A stretch of DNA of 41,249 bases, taken from Paludibacteraceae bacterium. GTDB taxonomy: Bacteria > Bacteroidota > Bacteroidia > Bacteroidales > Paludibacteraceae. The position numbers and the translations under genes were made by a program. The notes below the pieces were generated by a model. That model ran no database searches and was not told the origin of the DNA. It saw only the letters and a program-made list of their open reading frames with translations. Within the stretch, counting starts at the first letter, position 1; every line of letters begins with the position of its first letter. This document shows positions 1 to 9,381 of the stretch, piece by piece. The stretch lies in the NCBI GenBank assembly GCA_017961765.1, contig JAGCWQ010000241.1, positions 1-41,249 on the forward strand, in the 5' to 3' direction.

Positions 1-124
1 ATTCCTTAATTTACTATATTCAAATATAGTGATTATAACAGTTTTAGCAAAACAACGGCTCTTTTCATGTTAGAATTTCATGGTTTGGTTAAGAATGTCC
101 ACCCGACGAATGGGCCAATAACAA

Positions 125-155
125 ATGGGCTGGATACGATACCGCTCCAGCCCAT
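125..155 (-). terminator. Hairpin downstream of leuB, probable end of the leu operon
   Basis: A perfect 10-bp inverted repeat (ATGGGCTGGA / TCCAGCCCAT) with an 11-nt loop lies about 20 nt past the leuB stop. On the minus strand it is followed by TTGTTATT, which is T-rich but not a clean U-tract, so termination efficiency is uncertain. Positions 1-124 hold no gene that I can support. Confidence 0.6.
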
Positions 156-174
156 CAACCAAAAAACAACGTGC

Positions 175-1236
175 TTATCTCTTCTTGATATAGTCAACAA
201 TCCAAGCACCGACCTCTTTCGTTCCATACTTGGCTCCACCTTCCACCTGAATTTCCGGAGTACGAACATTGGCATCCAAAGAGGCACTGACAGCTTCACG
301 GATTAGTTTCCCCTCTTCTTTCAAATCGAAATACTCAAACAACATGGCACAAGAGAGAATTTGAGCCAAAGGATTGGCGATATTCAAACCTTTTGCTTGT
401 GGCCACGAACCGTGAATCGGCTCAAACACAGGCGTATGATCACCCGTAGAAGCGGAAGGCAACAATCCCATGGATCCTGTAATGCAAGAACCCTCGTCGG
501 TCAGAATATCTCCGAAAGTATTCTCAGTCACTATCACATCAAAGAAGCGAGGCTCTTGAATCATACGCATGGCGGCATTATCGACATACATATAATCAGT
601 TGCGACATCAGGATATTGAGGAGCTATTTCTTGTGCCACCTTACGCCACAACCTACTAGAAGCCAAGACATTCGCCTTGTCAACTACCGTCAGATGACGA
701 CGACGTTTGCGTGCATAGTCGTAGGCCACCCGCAAGATTCGCTCAATCTCATGGCGAGTATAGTAGTTGGTATCGTAGGCCTTCTCGTCGTCTTGGTACT
801 TCTCTCCGAAATACATACCGCCCGTCAGCTCACGGATACAGATGAAGTCCGCCCCCTTTACCAACTCCGTTTTCAAAGGAGACTTATGCACCAAGCAATC
901 GAAAGTCTCCACTGGGCGGATATTGGCAAACAAACCCAACTTCTTACGCATTGCCAACAAGCCCTGTTCAGGACGCACCTTAGCCGTCGGATCGTTATCG
1001 AACTTAGGGTCACCTACCGAAGCGAAAAGGACAGCATCCGCCTCCATACATGCTTGGAAAGTCTCCTCTGGGAAAGGATCCCCTACTTTATCAATTGCAT
1101 CCGCTCCACAAATAGCATATTTACAAGTCAATTCATGACCGAATTTTTCACAGACCGCTTCCATGACAGCAACTCCTTGCTCCATGATTTCAGGTCCTAT
1201 GCCGTCGCCCGGCAAAACTGCCAATTTTAATTTCAT
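175..1236 (-). CDS. leuB: 3-isopropylmalate dehydrogenase
   Basis: Cytosolic NAD-dependent oxidative decarboxylation of 3-isopropylmalate to 2-ketoisocaproate, the third step of leucine synthesis. LeuB-type enzymes also act on 3-methylmalate when a citramalate pathway is present. The 353-residue length is normal. The N-terminus [11 protein letters not shown] is the family signature; the conserved catalytic block with [12 protein letters not shown] lies near residue 140, [10 protein letters not shown] near 185, the metal-binding segment [14 protein letters not shown] near 240, and the NAD-binding [15 protein letters not shown] near 275. It is the last gene of the operon, separated from the upstream synthase gene by 78 nt with no obvious promoter, so cotranscription is likely. 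Identification is firm. Confidence 0.97.
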   Translation of the reverse strand: MKLKLAVLPGDGIGPEIMEQGVAVMEAVCEKFGHELTCKYAICGADAIDKVGDPFPEETFQACMEADAVLFASVGDPKFDNDPTAKVRPEQGLLAMRKKLGLFANIRPVETFDCLVHKSPLKTELVKGADFICIRELTGGMYFGEKYQDDEKAYDTNYYTRHEIERILRVAYDYARKRRRHLTVVDKANVLASSRLWRKVAQEIAPQYPDVATDYMYVDNAAMRMIQEPRFFDVIVTENTFGDILTDEGSCITGSMGLLPSASTGDHTPVFEPIHGSWPQAKGLNIANPLAQILSCAMLFEYFDLKEEGKLIREAVSASLDANVRTPEIQVEGGAKYGTKEVGAWIVDYIKKR

Positions 1237-1314
1237 ATCTTATTCAAATTAACGAAGAGTCCCCATAATTCACCATTTCATCGATAAATGACAGGCTCTT
1301 CAAAAGAGTATATA

Positions 1315-2838
1315 TTACAAATTTATCAAGTTCAGCATCTTAACAGTTGCTTTGATAGCCGCCTCCGTCTGATCGGGATCCAAGCCATGGGTTTTAAACA
1401 CCTTGCCATTGAACTTCCATGTGATGGTGGTATGAACCAACGCATCCGTCTGACCACCAGGAGGAATAATTACCATATAGTCCAACAACTCTGGAATCGG
1501 CTTATTCAACTGCTTATAAATCTTCCATAAAGCCTTCGTGAAGGCGTTGTACTGACCATCTCCGGCGGCTGTCTGCTGATAGAGTTCACCGTCAATTTCA
1601 ATCTTCACCGTAGCCACAGGGCGCAAACCATGCGTCAAGGACAACGAATAGTTAACAATCTTAATCGGTTGCTCGTTGGAATCATGCTTCAGCACATCCG
1701 AAACGATGTAAGGGAGTTCCTCCTGCGTCACCAACTGCTTCTTGTCGCCCAACTCAATGATTCGCCGCGTCACTTTCAACATGGAAGCGTCATCGATATT
1801 GATTCCCAAGGCCTCCAAATTCTTCCGGATATTCGCCTTCCCTGACAATTTACCCAAAGCATACTCACGGACACGCCCGAAACGTTCGGGAAGCAAGTCG
1901 TTGAAATAGAGGTTACTCTTTGAATCGCCATCCGCATGAACACCCGCACATTGGGTAAAGACATTATCGCCAATAATAGGTTTGTTGTTCGGGATGCGCA
2001 CCCCGGAATAGGTTTCCACCAACTTACTGATATGGTATATCTTCGACTCGCAAATATTCGTCTTCAACTTCAGTTTGTCATGGATGACGGCAAGTACACT
2101 CGTCAACGGTGCATTACCTGCCCGCTCACCCAAGCCATTGACCGTCGTATGGATACCCCGGATTCCCGCCTTGATTGCAGCATATACATTTCCAACCGCC
2201 AAATCATAATCATTATGCGCATGGAAGTCAAAATGCAAATCAGGATAACGTTCCGTCATCAGCTTGCAATATTGATAGGTCTCATCGGGAGAAAGGATTC
2301 CCAACGTATCAGGCAACATGAAACGGGAAATACCCAAATCTTTCAAGGCATCCACCATTTGGTACAGATAATCCACGGAATGAATCATGCCGTTGCTCCA
2401 ATCCTCCAAATAGAGATTCACACGGAAGCCCTCCTTTTGCGCAGAGGCTACCACCTCCTTGATATCAGAGATATGCTGTTCGGGAGTCTTTCCCAACTGT
2501 TCCGTCACATGACGATAGGACCCTTTTGCCAAAAGGTTCATGACGGAACAACCGGCATTCTTAATCCAGTCGATAGAGCGTCCTCCATCCACGAAGCCTA
2601 GAACTTCGATGCGATCGAGGCAACCCTTCTTCCGAGCCCAATCCGAAATGGCATGAACTGCATCGTATTCTCCCTCGGAGACACGTGCCGAAGCCACCTC
2701 CAAACGGTCAACGCCCAGTTCTTCCAAGAGATAGCGGGCAATACCCAACTTCTCGTGCGTAGCGAAAGCCACCCCCGAAGTCTGCTCGCCATCCCGAAGG
2801 GTCGTATCCAAAATTTCTATTTTCGTCCCGCCTCCCAT
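1315..2838 (-). CDS. LeuA-family synthase, probable (R)-citramalate synthase
   Basis: A second acyl-CoA:2-oxoacid condensing enzyme of the HMGL/LeuA family, 507 residues. It shows [12 protein letters not shown] at residues 11-22, the metal-binding FHAHNDYD motif near 205, GLGERAGN near 235, and a C-terminal LeuA allosteric (regulatory) domain from about 370 onward. It differs throughout from the LeuA encoded four genes upstream in the operon. A second LeuA paralogue embedded between leuD and leuB fits citramalate synthase (pyruvate plus acetyl-CoA), whose product can be processed by LeuCD and LeuB to 2-ketobutyrate for isoleucine. Substrate cannot be proven from sequence; a second isopropylmalate synthase is the alternative. 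Its start overlaps the 3' end of leuD by 22 nt, which suggests translational coupling. Confidence 0.8.
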   Translation of the reverse strand: MGGGTKIEILDTTLRDGEQTSGVAFATHEKLGIARYLLEELGVDRLEVASARVSEGEYDAVHAISDWARKKGCLDRIEVLGFVDGGRSIDWIKNAGCSVMNLLAKGSYRHVTEQLGKTPEQHISDIKEVVASAQKEGFRVNLYLEDWSNGMIHSVDYLYQMVDALKDLGISRFMLPDTLGILSPDETYQYCKLMTERYPDLHFDFHAHNDYDLAVGNVYAAIKAGIRGIHTTVNGLGERAGNAPLTSVLAVIHDKLKLKTNICESKIYHISKLVETYSGVRIPNNKPIIGDNVFTQCAGVHADGDSKSNLYFNDLLPERFGRVREYALGKLSGKANIRKNLEALGINIDDASMLKVTRRIIELGDKKQLVTQEELPYIVSDVLKHDSNEQPIKIVNYSLSLTHGLRPVATVKIEIDGELYQQTAAGDGQYNAFTKALWKIYKQLNKPIPELLDYMVIIPPGGQTDALVHTTITWKFNGKVFKTHGLDPDQTEAAIKATVKMLNLINL

Positions 2839-3437
2839 GACTCAATCTTAGCTTTATTTTCTATCAAGAAATCGATGTCATCAAGAGCATTCATCAAGCA
2901 ATACTTCTTGTAACTGTTGATTTCGAAAGTCTCGCTTCTTCCTGTCGCTAAATTAGTCACCGTCTGGTTAGGCACATCCACCTTCACCTCCATGTTCGGA
3001 TTGGTAGCTATACTTTGGAAGAGCTCCTGCTGGAAATCCTTACTTACAACAATCGGCAACACGAAGCAATTCAGCAAATTGTTTCGATGGATATCGGCAA
3101 AACTGCTTGAAATCACCACACGGACTCCATAACCGGCTATTGCCCAAGCCGCATGCTCACGGCTGGAACCGGAGCCCCAATTCTGACCAGCCACAATAAT
3201 CTCATGAATACCCGTCCGAGGTGTCTCCGCAAACTCAGACTTGTTCATGACAAAGTCAGCGACAGGTTTACCATCCGCATCAAAACGAAGGTCGTGCATA
3301 AACGCATCACCGAAAAACTTTGGATCGCGCGTCGTACTTGCCAAATAACGGGCTGGAATAATCAGGTCCGTATTACAATTATCTATATTGATCGGCAGGC
3401 AAGTCGATTGTATGATATTGAATTTTTGTTTAGCCAT
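2817..3437 (-). CDS. leuD: 3-isopropylmalate dehydratase small subunit
   Basis: Small (swivel-domain) subunit of isopropylmalate isomerase, partner of LeuC; isomerises 2- to 3-isopropylmalate and can likewise isomerise citramalate. At 206 residues it is the usual LeuD length. The signature GSGSSREHAAWAI near residue 90 and the following SSSFADIHRNNLLNC are diagnostic. It lies 20 nt downstream of leuC and its end overlaps the next gene's start by 22 nt, consistent with one polycistronic message. Confidence 0.97.
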   Translation of the reverse strand: MAKQKFNIIQSTCLPINIDNCNTDLIIPARYLASTTRDPKFFGDAFMHDLRFDADGKPVADFVMNKSEFAETPRTGIHEIIVAGQNWGSGSSREHAAWAIAGYGVRVVISSSFADIHRNNLLNCFVLPIVVSKDFQQELFQSIATNPNMEVKVDVPNQTVTNLATGRSETFEINSYKKYCLMNALDDIDFLIENKAKIESWEAGRK

Positions 3438-3457
3438 AATTAAAAATGGATTTCAGA

Positions 3458-4852
3458 TTAAAGAAAAGTCCTTGGATCGGTAATCTTGCCCGTGATGGCA
3501 CTTGCAGCCACCACAAGAGGCGATGCCAAAACAGTACGGGCACCCGGACCTTGACGACCGACAAAATTACGGTTACTTGTCGAAATGGAAAGTTTGCCAG
3601 CCGGCACCTTATCAGGATTCATCGCCAAACAAGAAGAGCAAGAAGGCAAGCGAAGTTCAAAACCAGCCTCCTCCAAAACCTTATCAATACCCTCGTCGAT
3701 AATCTGTTGACGAACCAACCAAGAACCAGGAACCAACCACGCCACCACGTTTTCGGCTTTCTTCTTTCCTTTGACAACAGAAGCAAATGCACGGAAATCC
3801 TCAATACGACCATTCGTACAAGCCCCCAAGAAGACATAATCCACAGGCACGCCCTCCAATTTCTGGCCAGGGGTAAATTGCATATAGTCCAACATATTCA
3901 CCAATTGGCCACGCTCGGATTCCGAAACGCTCTCAAGCGTAGGGACAGTTCCATCAATGGCAATACCTGCCCCAGGATTGGTTCCGTATGTTATGCGGGG
4001 AGCTATATCTTCCGCACGATAGAAAACCTCCTTATCAAAAACAGCGTCCTCATCGCTCTTCAGCGACTTCCATTCAGCCAAAGACTTATCCCAATCAGCC
4101 CCCTTCGGAGCATATTCACGTCCTTTCAAATAGGCGAACGTAATTTCATCAGGAGCAATCAGACCAGCCCGGGAACCCATCTCGATAGAGAGGTTGGAGA
4201 GTGTCAAACGCCCCTCCATAGACATATTTCGAATCGTACTTCCAGCATATTCAACCGCATAGCCGGTTGCCCCTGAAGTCGTCATCTGAGCCATGATGTA
4301 AAGAGCCACGTCCTTAGCAGTCACGCCCTTTTGAAGCGTACCATCAACATGGATGCGCATCGTCTTCGGCTTCGACTGAAGAATACATTGGGAAGCCAAG
4401 ACTTGAGCCACCTCACTTGTTCCTATACCCATAGCAATCGCACCGACTGCACCGTGGGTTGAAGTATGGGAATCACCACAAACAATCGTCATGCCTGGCA
4501 GAGAAAGCGCCTTCTCCGGTCCCACAACGTGGATAATACCATTGTCCTTCGAGCCCATCTCGAAATGTTTGATGCCGAACTCTTGGCAATTGGCCTTCAA
4601 TGTCTCCACCTGCTTACGACCCACGGGGTCATGGATGACCTCTTGTTGGTCAGATGGCGTATTATGGTCTGGCATGGCCACAATATTCTGAGGTCGGAAC
4701 GGTTTGATGTTCTTATCCCGCAACGTATCGAACGCCTGAGGTGTTGTTACTTCGTGGCAATAAAGCCTATCCACATAGAGTTGGGTCGGCCCATCCTCCA
4801 CTTTTTGCACCACATGTGCGTCCCAAATCTTATCAAATAACGTTTTACCCAT
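3458..4852 (-). CDS. leuC: 3-isopropylmalate dehydratase large subunit
   Basis: Aconitase-family large subunit carrying the [4Fe-4S] cluster; acts with LeuD in the cytosol. It has 464 residues, the normal bacterial LeuC size. The N-terminal [27 protein letters not shown] near residue 130, the cluster Cys in [11 protein letters not shown] near 340, and the CSSC pair near 405 are all present, so all three cluster ligands are intact. It sits 26 nt after leuA and 20 nt before leuD. Confidence 0.97.
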   Translation of the reverse strand: MGKTLFDKIWDAHVVQKVEDGPTQLYVDRLYCHEVTTPQAFDTLRDKNIKPFRPQNIVAMPDHNTPSDQQEVIHDPVGRKQVETLKANCQEFGIKHFEMGSKDNGIIHVVGPEKALSLPGMTIVCGDSHTSTHGAVGAIAMGIGTSEVAQVLASQCILQSKPKTMRIHVDGTLQKGVTAKDVALYIMAQMTTSGATGYAVEYAGSTIRNMSMEGRLTLSNLSIEMGSRAGLIAPDEITFAYLKGREYAPKGADWDKSLAEWKSLKSDEDAVFDKEVFYRAEDIAPRITYGTNPGAGIAIDGTVPTLESVSESERGQLVNMLDYMQFTPGQKLEGVPVDYVFLGACTNGRIEDFRAFASVVKGKKKAENVVAWLVPGSWLVRQQIIDEGIDKVLEEAGFELRLPSCSSCLAMNPDKVPAGKLSISTSNRNFVGRQGPGARTVLASPLVVAASAITGKITDPRTFL

Positions 4853-4878
4853 TTGACTAATATATTATGGTAATTCTT

Positions 4879-6381
4879 TTAATTCCTAAACTTATTAATA
4901 CAATCCACATAGGCTTCCACGGAAGCGGCCACGATATCCGTACTTACCCCGAATCCGTAGTATATCTGTTCATCACACTCCACCTGCATGTGAACCTTAC
5001 ACATATCATCACTACCCTTATTAATAGCTTGGATGGTAAACTCCTTCAACGTCATGTGGCGACTGATGATTTTCTTGAGCGCATTGATAGCCGCATCCAC
5101 AGGGCCATTACCCGTAGCGGCCGCCTCGAAATGCTCGTTGGCTATTTTCAAACCAAGGCTGGCAACCGGACGCACCCCGACTCCACTGGTAACCTGCAAG
5201 AAATCAATTTTGACACTCTTCTCTTTCGAGTTGTTCACACCAGCCAACAAAAGAATGTCATCATCGTTAATCTCCTTCTTCTTGTCAGCCAACTTCAAAA
5301 AATCTTGGTATAAAATATCCAACTTGTCCCCATCGACATCAACGCCTAAGACATGCAGACGATGTTTCAAAGCCGCACGACCACTACGCGCCGTCAAGAC
5401 AATCGCATTATCGTCAATTCCCACATCCTTGGGATCAATAATCTCATAAGTCTGCGCATTCTTCAATACGCCATCCTGATGAATGCCCGAAGAGTGGGCA
5501 AAAGCATTACGACCGACAATCGCCTTGTTCGGCTGTACCGGCATGTTCATCAAACTGGAAACCATGCGACTAGTCGAATATATCTTCTGTGTATTGATGT
5601 TCGTACTGATTTCTATGTCATGATGGCATTTGACAATCATGGCAATCTCTTCCAAGGAGGTATTTCCTGCACGCTCTCCCACTCCGTTTATCGTCACCTC
5701 AACCTGACGGGCACCATTAATAACACCGCTAATCGTATTAGCAGTTGCCATACCCAAATCATTATGACAATGAGTGGAAATAATCGCATTATGGATGCCA
5801 TCGACATGTTCCATCAAATACTTGATTTTCTGACCATACTCATTAGGAAGGCAATAACCCGTCGTATCTGGGATATTGACTACAGTAGCTCCAGCCTTGA
5901 TTACCGCTTCAACCACCCGGGCGAGGTACTCGTTCTCCGTACGACCAGCATCCTCGGCATAAAACTCCACATCATCGACGAAACGGCGCGCATACTTCAC
6001 AGCTGCTACAGCACGCTCAATAATCTCCTCACGAGTAGAATTGAATTTGTATTTAATATGAGAATCAGAAGTACCAATTCCCGTATGGATTCGTTTGTGC
6101 TTCGCATACTTCAAAGCATCCGCAGCTACATCAATATCCTTTTCCACGGCACGAGTCAACGCACATATAGTCGGCCATGTGACAGCCTTTGAAATTTCAC
6201 GGACAGAATTGAAATCGCCAGGACTCGAAATAGGGAAGCCTGCTTCAATCACGTCAACGCCTAACACTTCCAACTGCTTCGCCACCTGAATTTTCTCCAC
6301 TGTATTCAATTGGCAGCCAGGAACTTGTTCACCATCCCGTAGCGTCGTATCAAAAATGTATAACCTATCTGACATAACCAT
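4879..6381 (-). CDS. leuA: 2-isopropylmalate synthase
   Basis: Catalyses condensation of acetyl-CoA with 2-ketoisovalerate, the committed step of leucine synthesis. The 500-residue protein has the N-terminal [15 protein letters not shown] signature at about 10-24, the metal-binding STHCHNDLG near 205, NGVGERAGN near 235, and a C-terminal allosteric LeuA domain from about 370 that normally binds leucine. Starts at Met1 (MVMSD) or Met3 are both possible. It is the first structural gene of the operon and lies about 24 nt after an attenuator hairpin, so it is probably controlled both by feedback and by attenuation. Confidence 0.96.
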   Translation of the reverse strand: MVMSDRLYIFDTTLRDGEQVPGCQLNTVEKIQVAKQLEVLGVDVIEAGFPISSPGDFNSVREISKAVTWPTICALTRAVEKDIDVAADALKYAKHKRIHTGIGTSDSHIKYKFNSTREEIIERAVAAVKYARRFVDDVEFYAEDAGRTENEYLARVVEAVIKAGATVVNIPDTTGYCLPNEYGQKIKYLMEHVDGIHNAIISTHCHNDLGMATANTISGVINGARQVEVTINGVGERAGNTSLEEIAMIVKCHHDIEISTNINTQKIYSTSRMVSSLMNMPVQPNKAIVGRNAFAHSSGIHQDGVLKNAQTYEIIDPKDVGIDDNAIVLTARSGRAALKHRLHVLGVDVDGDKLDILYQDFLKLADKKKEINDDDILLLAGVNNSKEKSVKIDFLQVTSGVGVRPVASLGLKIANEHFEAAATGNGPVDAAINALKKIISRHMTLKEFTIQAINKGSDDMCKVHMQVECDEQIYYGFGVSTDIVAASVEAYVDCINKFRN

Positions 6382-6404
6382 AAAACTTTATATCACACAC
6401 AAAA

Positions 6405-6439
6405 AAAAATCTTTCTCATCAGAGGTGAGAAAGATTTTT
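6405..6439 (-). terminator. Intrinsic attenuator terminator upstream of leuA
   Basis: On the minus strand AAAAATCTTTCTCA and TGAGAAAGATTTTT form a 14-bp stem with a 7-nt loop, followed by further Ts (positions 6401-6404). It lies between the leader peptide stop and leuA, so it terminates before the structural genes rather than after a gene. Part of its 5' arm and its loop can instead pair with the antiterminator segment at 6464-6476. Confidence 0.9.
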
Positions 6440-6476
6440 GATTCATCTAAAAAAGAACTCAGTCCCCTCACCCCTG
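6420..6476 (-). promoter_or_regulatory. Antiterminator of the leu attenuator
   Basis: The leader RNA segment CAGGGGTGAG (6467-6476), which contains the leader stop codon TGA, can pair over 10 bp with CTCACCTCTG (6420-6429), with one G-U pair and possibly three more G-U pairs extending the helix. The partner includes the top of the terminator 5' arm plus its loop, so the two structures exclude each other. A ribosome stalled on the upstream Ile/Leu codons would leave the first segment free (read-through), while one reaching the stop codon would cover it (termination). Confidence 0.8.
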
Positions 6477-6533
6477 CAAAACTTGCAAGAGCAAAATAAT
6501 AATCGACCATATGTTCTTAATTAGAGAAATCAT
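6468..6533 (-). CDS. leuL: leu operon leader peptide (Ile/Leu-rich, 21 aa)
   Basis: A short ORF begins with ATG at 6533 and ends with TGA at 6468. It reads MISLIKNIW, then S, then IIILLLQVLQG. Twelve of 21 residues are Ile (6), Leu (5) or Val (1), with three Ile codons directly followed by three Leu codons. It starts about 20 nt after the predicted transcription start and its stop codon lies inside the antiterminator. Position and composition match amino-acid biosynthetic leader peptides that act by ribosome stalling. The name leuL is by analogy with enterobacterial leaders, not by homology. Confidence 0.88.
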   Translation of the reverse strand: MISLIKNIWSIIILLLQVLQG

Positions 6534-6560
6534 AAGACTCTGTTAGTTATTTCAACGATG

Positions 6561-6591
6561 CAAATTTAGATATATTCCAATAAGTACCAAA
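6561..6591 (-). promoter_or_regulatory. Bacteroides-type promoter of the leu operon
   Basis: On the minus strand TTTG (6588-6591) is followed after 19 nt by TAAATTTG (6561-6568), an exact match to the Bacteroides -33/-7 consensus TTTG / TAnnTTTG. Transcription would start near 6553, about 20 nt before the leader ATG. Confidence 0.75.
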
Positions 6592-6684
6592 ACAAATCCA
6601 CACTTTTTTTGTATTAAAAATGCTAAAATCATTTTTAAACAAAAGCAAAAACTACAATTTATAACCCAGAATTGGCAATATTGC

Positions 6685-9270
6685 TTAGAACGTCACATGG
6701 AACTTTAAACGGATACCACTATGGTCAATATTCGGATGGTCACGATAGGTAAGCCTCCAGACGTAATCGACACGAAGCATTTTAAAAATATTCTCCACAC
6801 CCGCGCCAACTTCCATATATGGTTTTTCACCTAAACGATAAGTCTGTTCTGGGAACAAGAAGAGATTGTCCTTTTTATTTCGAATCGGATCGTTCTGTTT
6901 ACTAAGCGTACCATACAGTCCCCTAAACGAAAAGACCTCACGCAATTTGAGTCTTTGGATAAGAGGCAATCTGTTCAACACAAAACCATTCATATAATAT
7001 GTCACATCCCATGATGCGGACTGGTCGGTAATAAACTCCATCGTATTCATCAACGAATAGGTCTCAGTCTGCAGGAAATAGGTCATATTCACATCTGGAA
7101 TCAGCAACATGTGGAACGGTACAGGATTCCATTGTTTTGCAGCCTTCAAAGTAACATCCGTATAACCAAAAATAGAGAGCCAGAAACGCCTCGTATAGCC
7201 CAACTCCGTTATATTGCTGGTATAATCGGACCCAAACAAACCTTTTTTAGCAAAAGCATGAGAAACCGTATAGATTGGATAATCAAAATTAATCGGGTAG
7301 CGGTTATGGCGCGTCTGATAAAACTTCTCCTTTGGCGCATAACGCAACGAAATTTTAAATTCAGACATAGTATAATCATCTATAGGCAGTTCCGTATCCT
7401 CTCCAACCACAACAAACGGAAGCAACCATGTCGCATATTCCTTTTTGTAACGGGTAATGAAATCGTAGGAAAAATTATTGTAGAACTCCTGTTTGTAATC
7501 CACTTCAAATCTTCGTTGATACGTAATCAGCTCATCTCCAGACCGTTTGGCGGAAAGGAAGAAATTATCTTTGTTAGTCGTATAATGTTGAGCCATCTCA
7601 TCCGTATCATATTCATAGTAAGCTTTGATGGAATGGACGGGGAACTCCGTCGGATACTCCTTCTTCGGCAAGAAAGAGTACTCCACTTGACCATGATATT
7701 TGAGTTTTTCATCCTTGCAACCATATGCAGCATAACCACTATAAAACCAATGGCGATTCAAATAGGCAGTTGTCATACCACCCAAACGGAAACGGAATCC
7801 CTCCAACGGATTTTTGCTGACCGTCGTATTCACTGGGCCGAAATCAAAACGGCTATGCTCCCCTTCCAATGGTATGTAGCCAGAAAAGACCACACGCAAA
7901 AAAAGTTCCGTATAATGGTAGAGAGGCACTTGGCGTAAATCACCCATCAACACCGGCACATTTCCTTCGTTACCATCCAGAGAGTCCAACCGATTCTCCT
8001 TCCAATACTCGTCAGTCTTAAGCAATGCATCTTCCTTTTGTATGACATTCGCCTTCTGCTTAAAGATAGACTCATCCGGTTTCTCCGTAGTATGATTACG
8101 GTAAACATTCACCCTCCTTGCAAAGACGCCCTGAGTCTGATCCACCATATTGAATTCCACCGCAATGTCATCCCGCAACCGAAGTCTCGAACCATCCTCC
8201 ATACGGGCGAACTCCTGTTCTATAGTCATGCCTTGGACATAGTTCAAATTAATATCTTTCGGCACATTGAGCTTAGCCTGACGCACAAACTTTGAAGAAT
8301 CAAGAGAAACAGAAAGAATACCAGTAAAGCCAAAACTTTCCGAATTAAAAGGGACAAAACCCAGATTAACATAATCCTTACCTTCTATGGAGACCGTATC
8401 CAACAGATAGTATTTATAATAGGAAGGCCCTCGAGTAGAGAGAGGACTCACGAAACGGTTGAAAAGCAGAGGAATTTCATCATCGAAAATATTGATTTCC
8501 CGAAAAACATCCTCCAGCATCGTTTGCACACTCTCTTGAGGCAACAATTCATCAATACCATCACGTTTAACAGCCTTCACCACCTTCTTCTCCGACTCCG
8601 GAGATTTTCGATAATAGACATCTTCCAATGTCTCCTTAAAAGAGACGACCAGAATCGGTTTTCCTGTTATCGTAGAGGTATCCACATAATCGAAAAGGAA
8701 TTTAAATTTCGTGTTTTCCAACGGAGCATTACGTTCTTTGGTAAAATTATCCAAAGCATATGACATCTTCTCATAGTGCTCAAAACTAAAGTAATCATGG
8801 TTCTTTGGATCTGACAGATTCCTATTCTTTATCATTTCAGAGACAAAATCAACCGCAGGATTGTTCTTCTTCGAATACTTCTCTTTCTTAGGCTTTATCA
8901 CGACCTCTGTCAAATCATAAGAAACAGGAGCCAAATCAATCACTATGTTCTGTGGTGTCGTGACATTTTTCAAGCGAATATTCTTATCCTTGTAGCCCAC
9001 CATCGAAGCGACAACCACCCGGCTATTGGAATTCGTATGAATACTAAACTTACCGTTCTTATCCGAGACATTTCCATCAACAGTTCCCTTAAAATAAACC
9101 GAAACATAAGGCAAGGTCTCTTTCGTAAGAGAATCGCGAACCAAACCATTGACGATTGCCCCCTGCGAAAAAACATCAACAAAAGAGATGAATTCCAAAA
9201 GAATCCAAAGCAATAAGGGAGAATATAATCTATTCAACATACCATAATAAATCTTGAATGCAAATTTCAA
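6685..9270 (-). CDS. DUF5686 outer-membrane protein with carboxypeptidase-regulatory-like domain
   Basis: Protein of 861 residues. A hydrophobic signal segment covers about residues 15-36 and ends near VFSQG. It is followed by a carboxypeptidase-regulatory-like beta-sandwich (about 38-115: GLVRDSLTKETLPYVSV, then GYKDKNIRL), the domain also found at the N-terminus of SusC/TonB-dependent receptors. The rest resembles the DUF5686 family: a middle region and many alternating aromatic/polar strands, ending in VTF as typical outer-membrane barrels do. There is no TonB plug, so this is not a SusC protein. The function of the family is unknown to me; an outer-membrane location is inferred. It is flanked by an upstream gene on the same strand (rnz, 111 nt away) and the leu leader downstream. 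Confidence 0.85.
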   Translation of the reverse strand: MKFAFKIYYGMLNRLYSPLLLWILLEFISFVDVFSQGAIVNGLVRDSLTKETLPYVSVYFKGTVDGNVSDKNGKFSIHTNSNSRVVVASMVGYKDKNIRLKNVTTPQNIVIDLAPVSYDLTEVVIKPKKEKYSKKNNPAVDFVSEMIKNRNLSDPKNHDYFSFEHYEKMSYALDNFTKERNAPLENTKFKFLFDYVDTSTITGKPILVVSFKETLEDVYYRKSPESEKKVVKAVKRDGIDELLPQESVQTMLEDVFREINIFDDEIPLLFNRFVSPLSTRGPSYYKYYLLDTVSIEGKDYVNLGFVPFNSESFGFTGILSVSLDSSKFVRQAKLNVPKDINLNYVQGMTIEQEFARMEDGSRLRLRDDIAVEFNMVDQTQGVFARRVNVYRNHTTEKPDESIFKQKANVIQKEDALLKTDEYWKENRLDSLDGNEGNVPVLMGDLRQVPLYHYTELFLRVVFSGYIPLEGEHSRFDFGPVNTTVSKNPLEGFRFRLGGMTTAYLNRHWFYSGYAAYGCKDEKLKYHGQVEYSFLPKKEYPTEFPVHSIKAYYEYDTDEMAQHYTTNKDNFFLSAKRSGDELITYQRRFEVDYKQEFYNNFSYDFITRYKKEYATWLLPFVVVGEDTELPIDDYTMSEFKISLRYAPKEKFYQTRHNRYPINFDYPIYTVSHAFAKKGLFGSDYTSNITELGYTRRFWLSIFGYTDVTLKAAKQWNPVPFHMLLIPDVNMTYFLQTETYSLMNTMEFITDQSASWDVTYYMNGFVLNRLPLIQRLKLREVFSFRGLYGTLSKQNDPIRNKKDNLFLFPEQTYRLGEKPYMEVGAGVENIFKMLRVDYVWRLTYRDHPNIDHSGIRLKFHVTF

Positions 9271-9381
9271 ACTTTTAAAGTAAAGAACAAGCAGAAAAAC
9301 AAACTATTTTGAATAATAGGCAATAATGCAGAGAAAACAAGAGAAAAAACATAAGAGACCTCAGAAAACGAAGAGCCAGAC

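Noticed and set aside
1-60. Short AT palindrome near position 13-28
   Set aside because: The stem is short and AT-only in an AT-rich edge region; no function can be supported.
361-1230. 289-codon open frame on the plus strand over leuB
   Set aside because: It is antisense to a clear leuB and its translation has no recognisable domain; it comes from the codon bias of the real gene.
6685-9270. SusC/TonB-dependent receptor
   Set aside because: It has the N-terminal carboxypeptidase-regulatory-like domain but no TonB plug, and its length and C-terminal half fit DUF5686.
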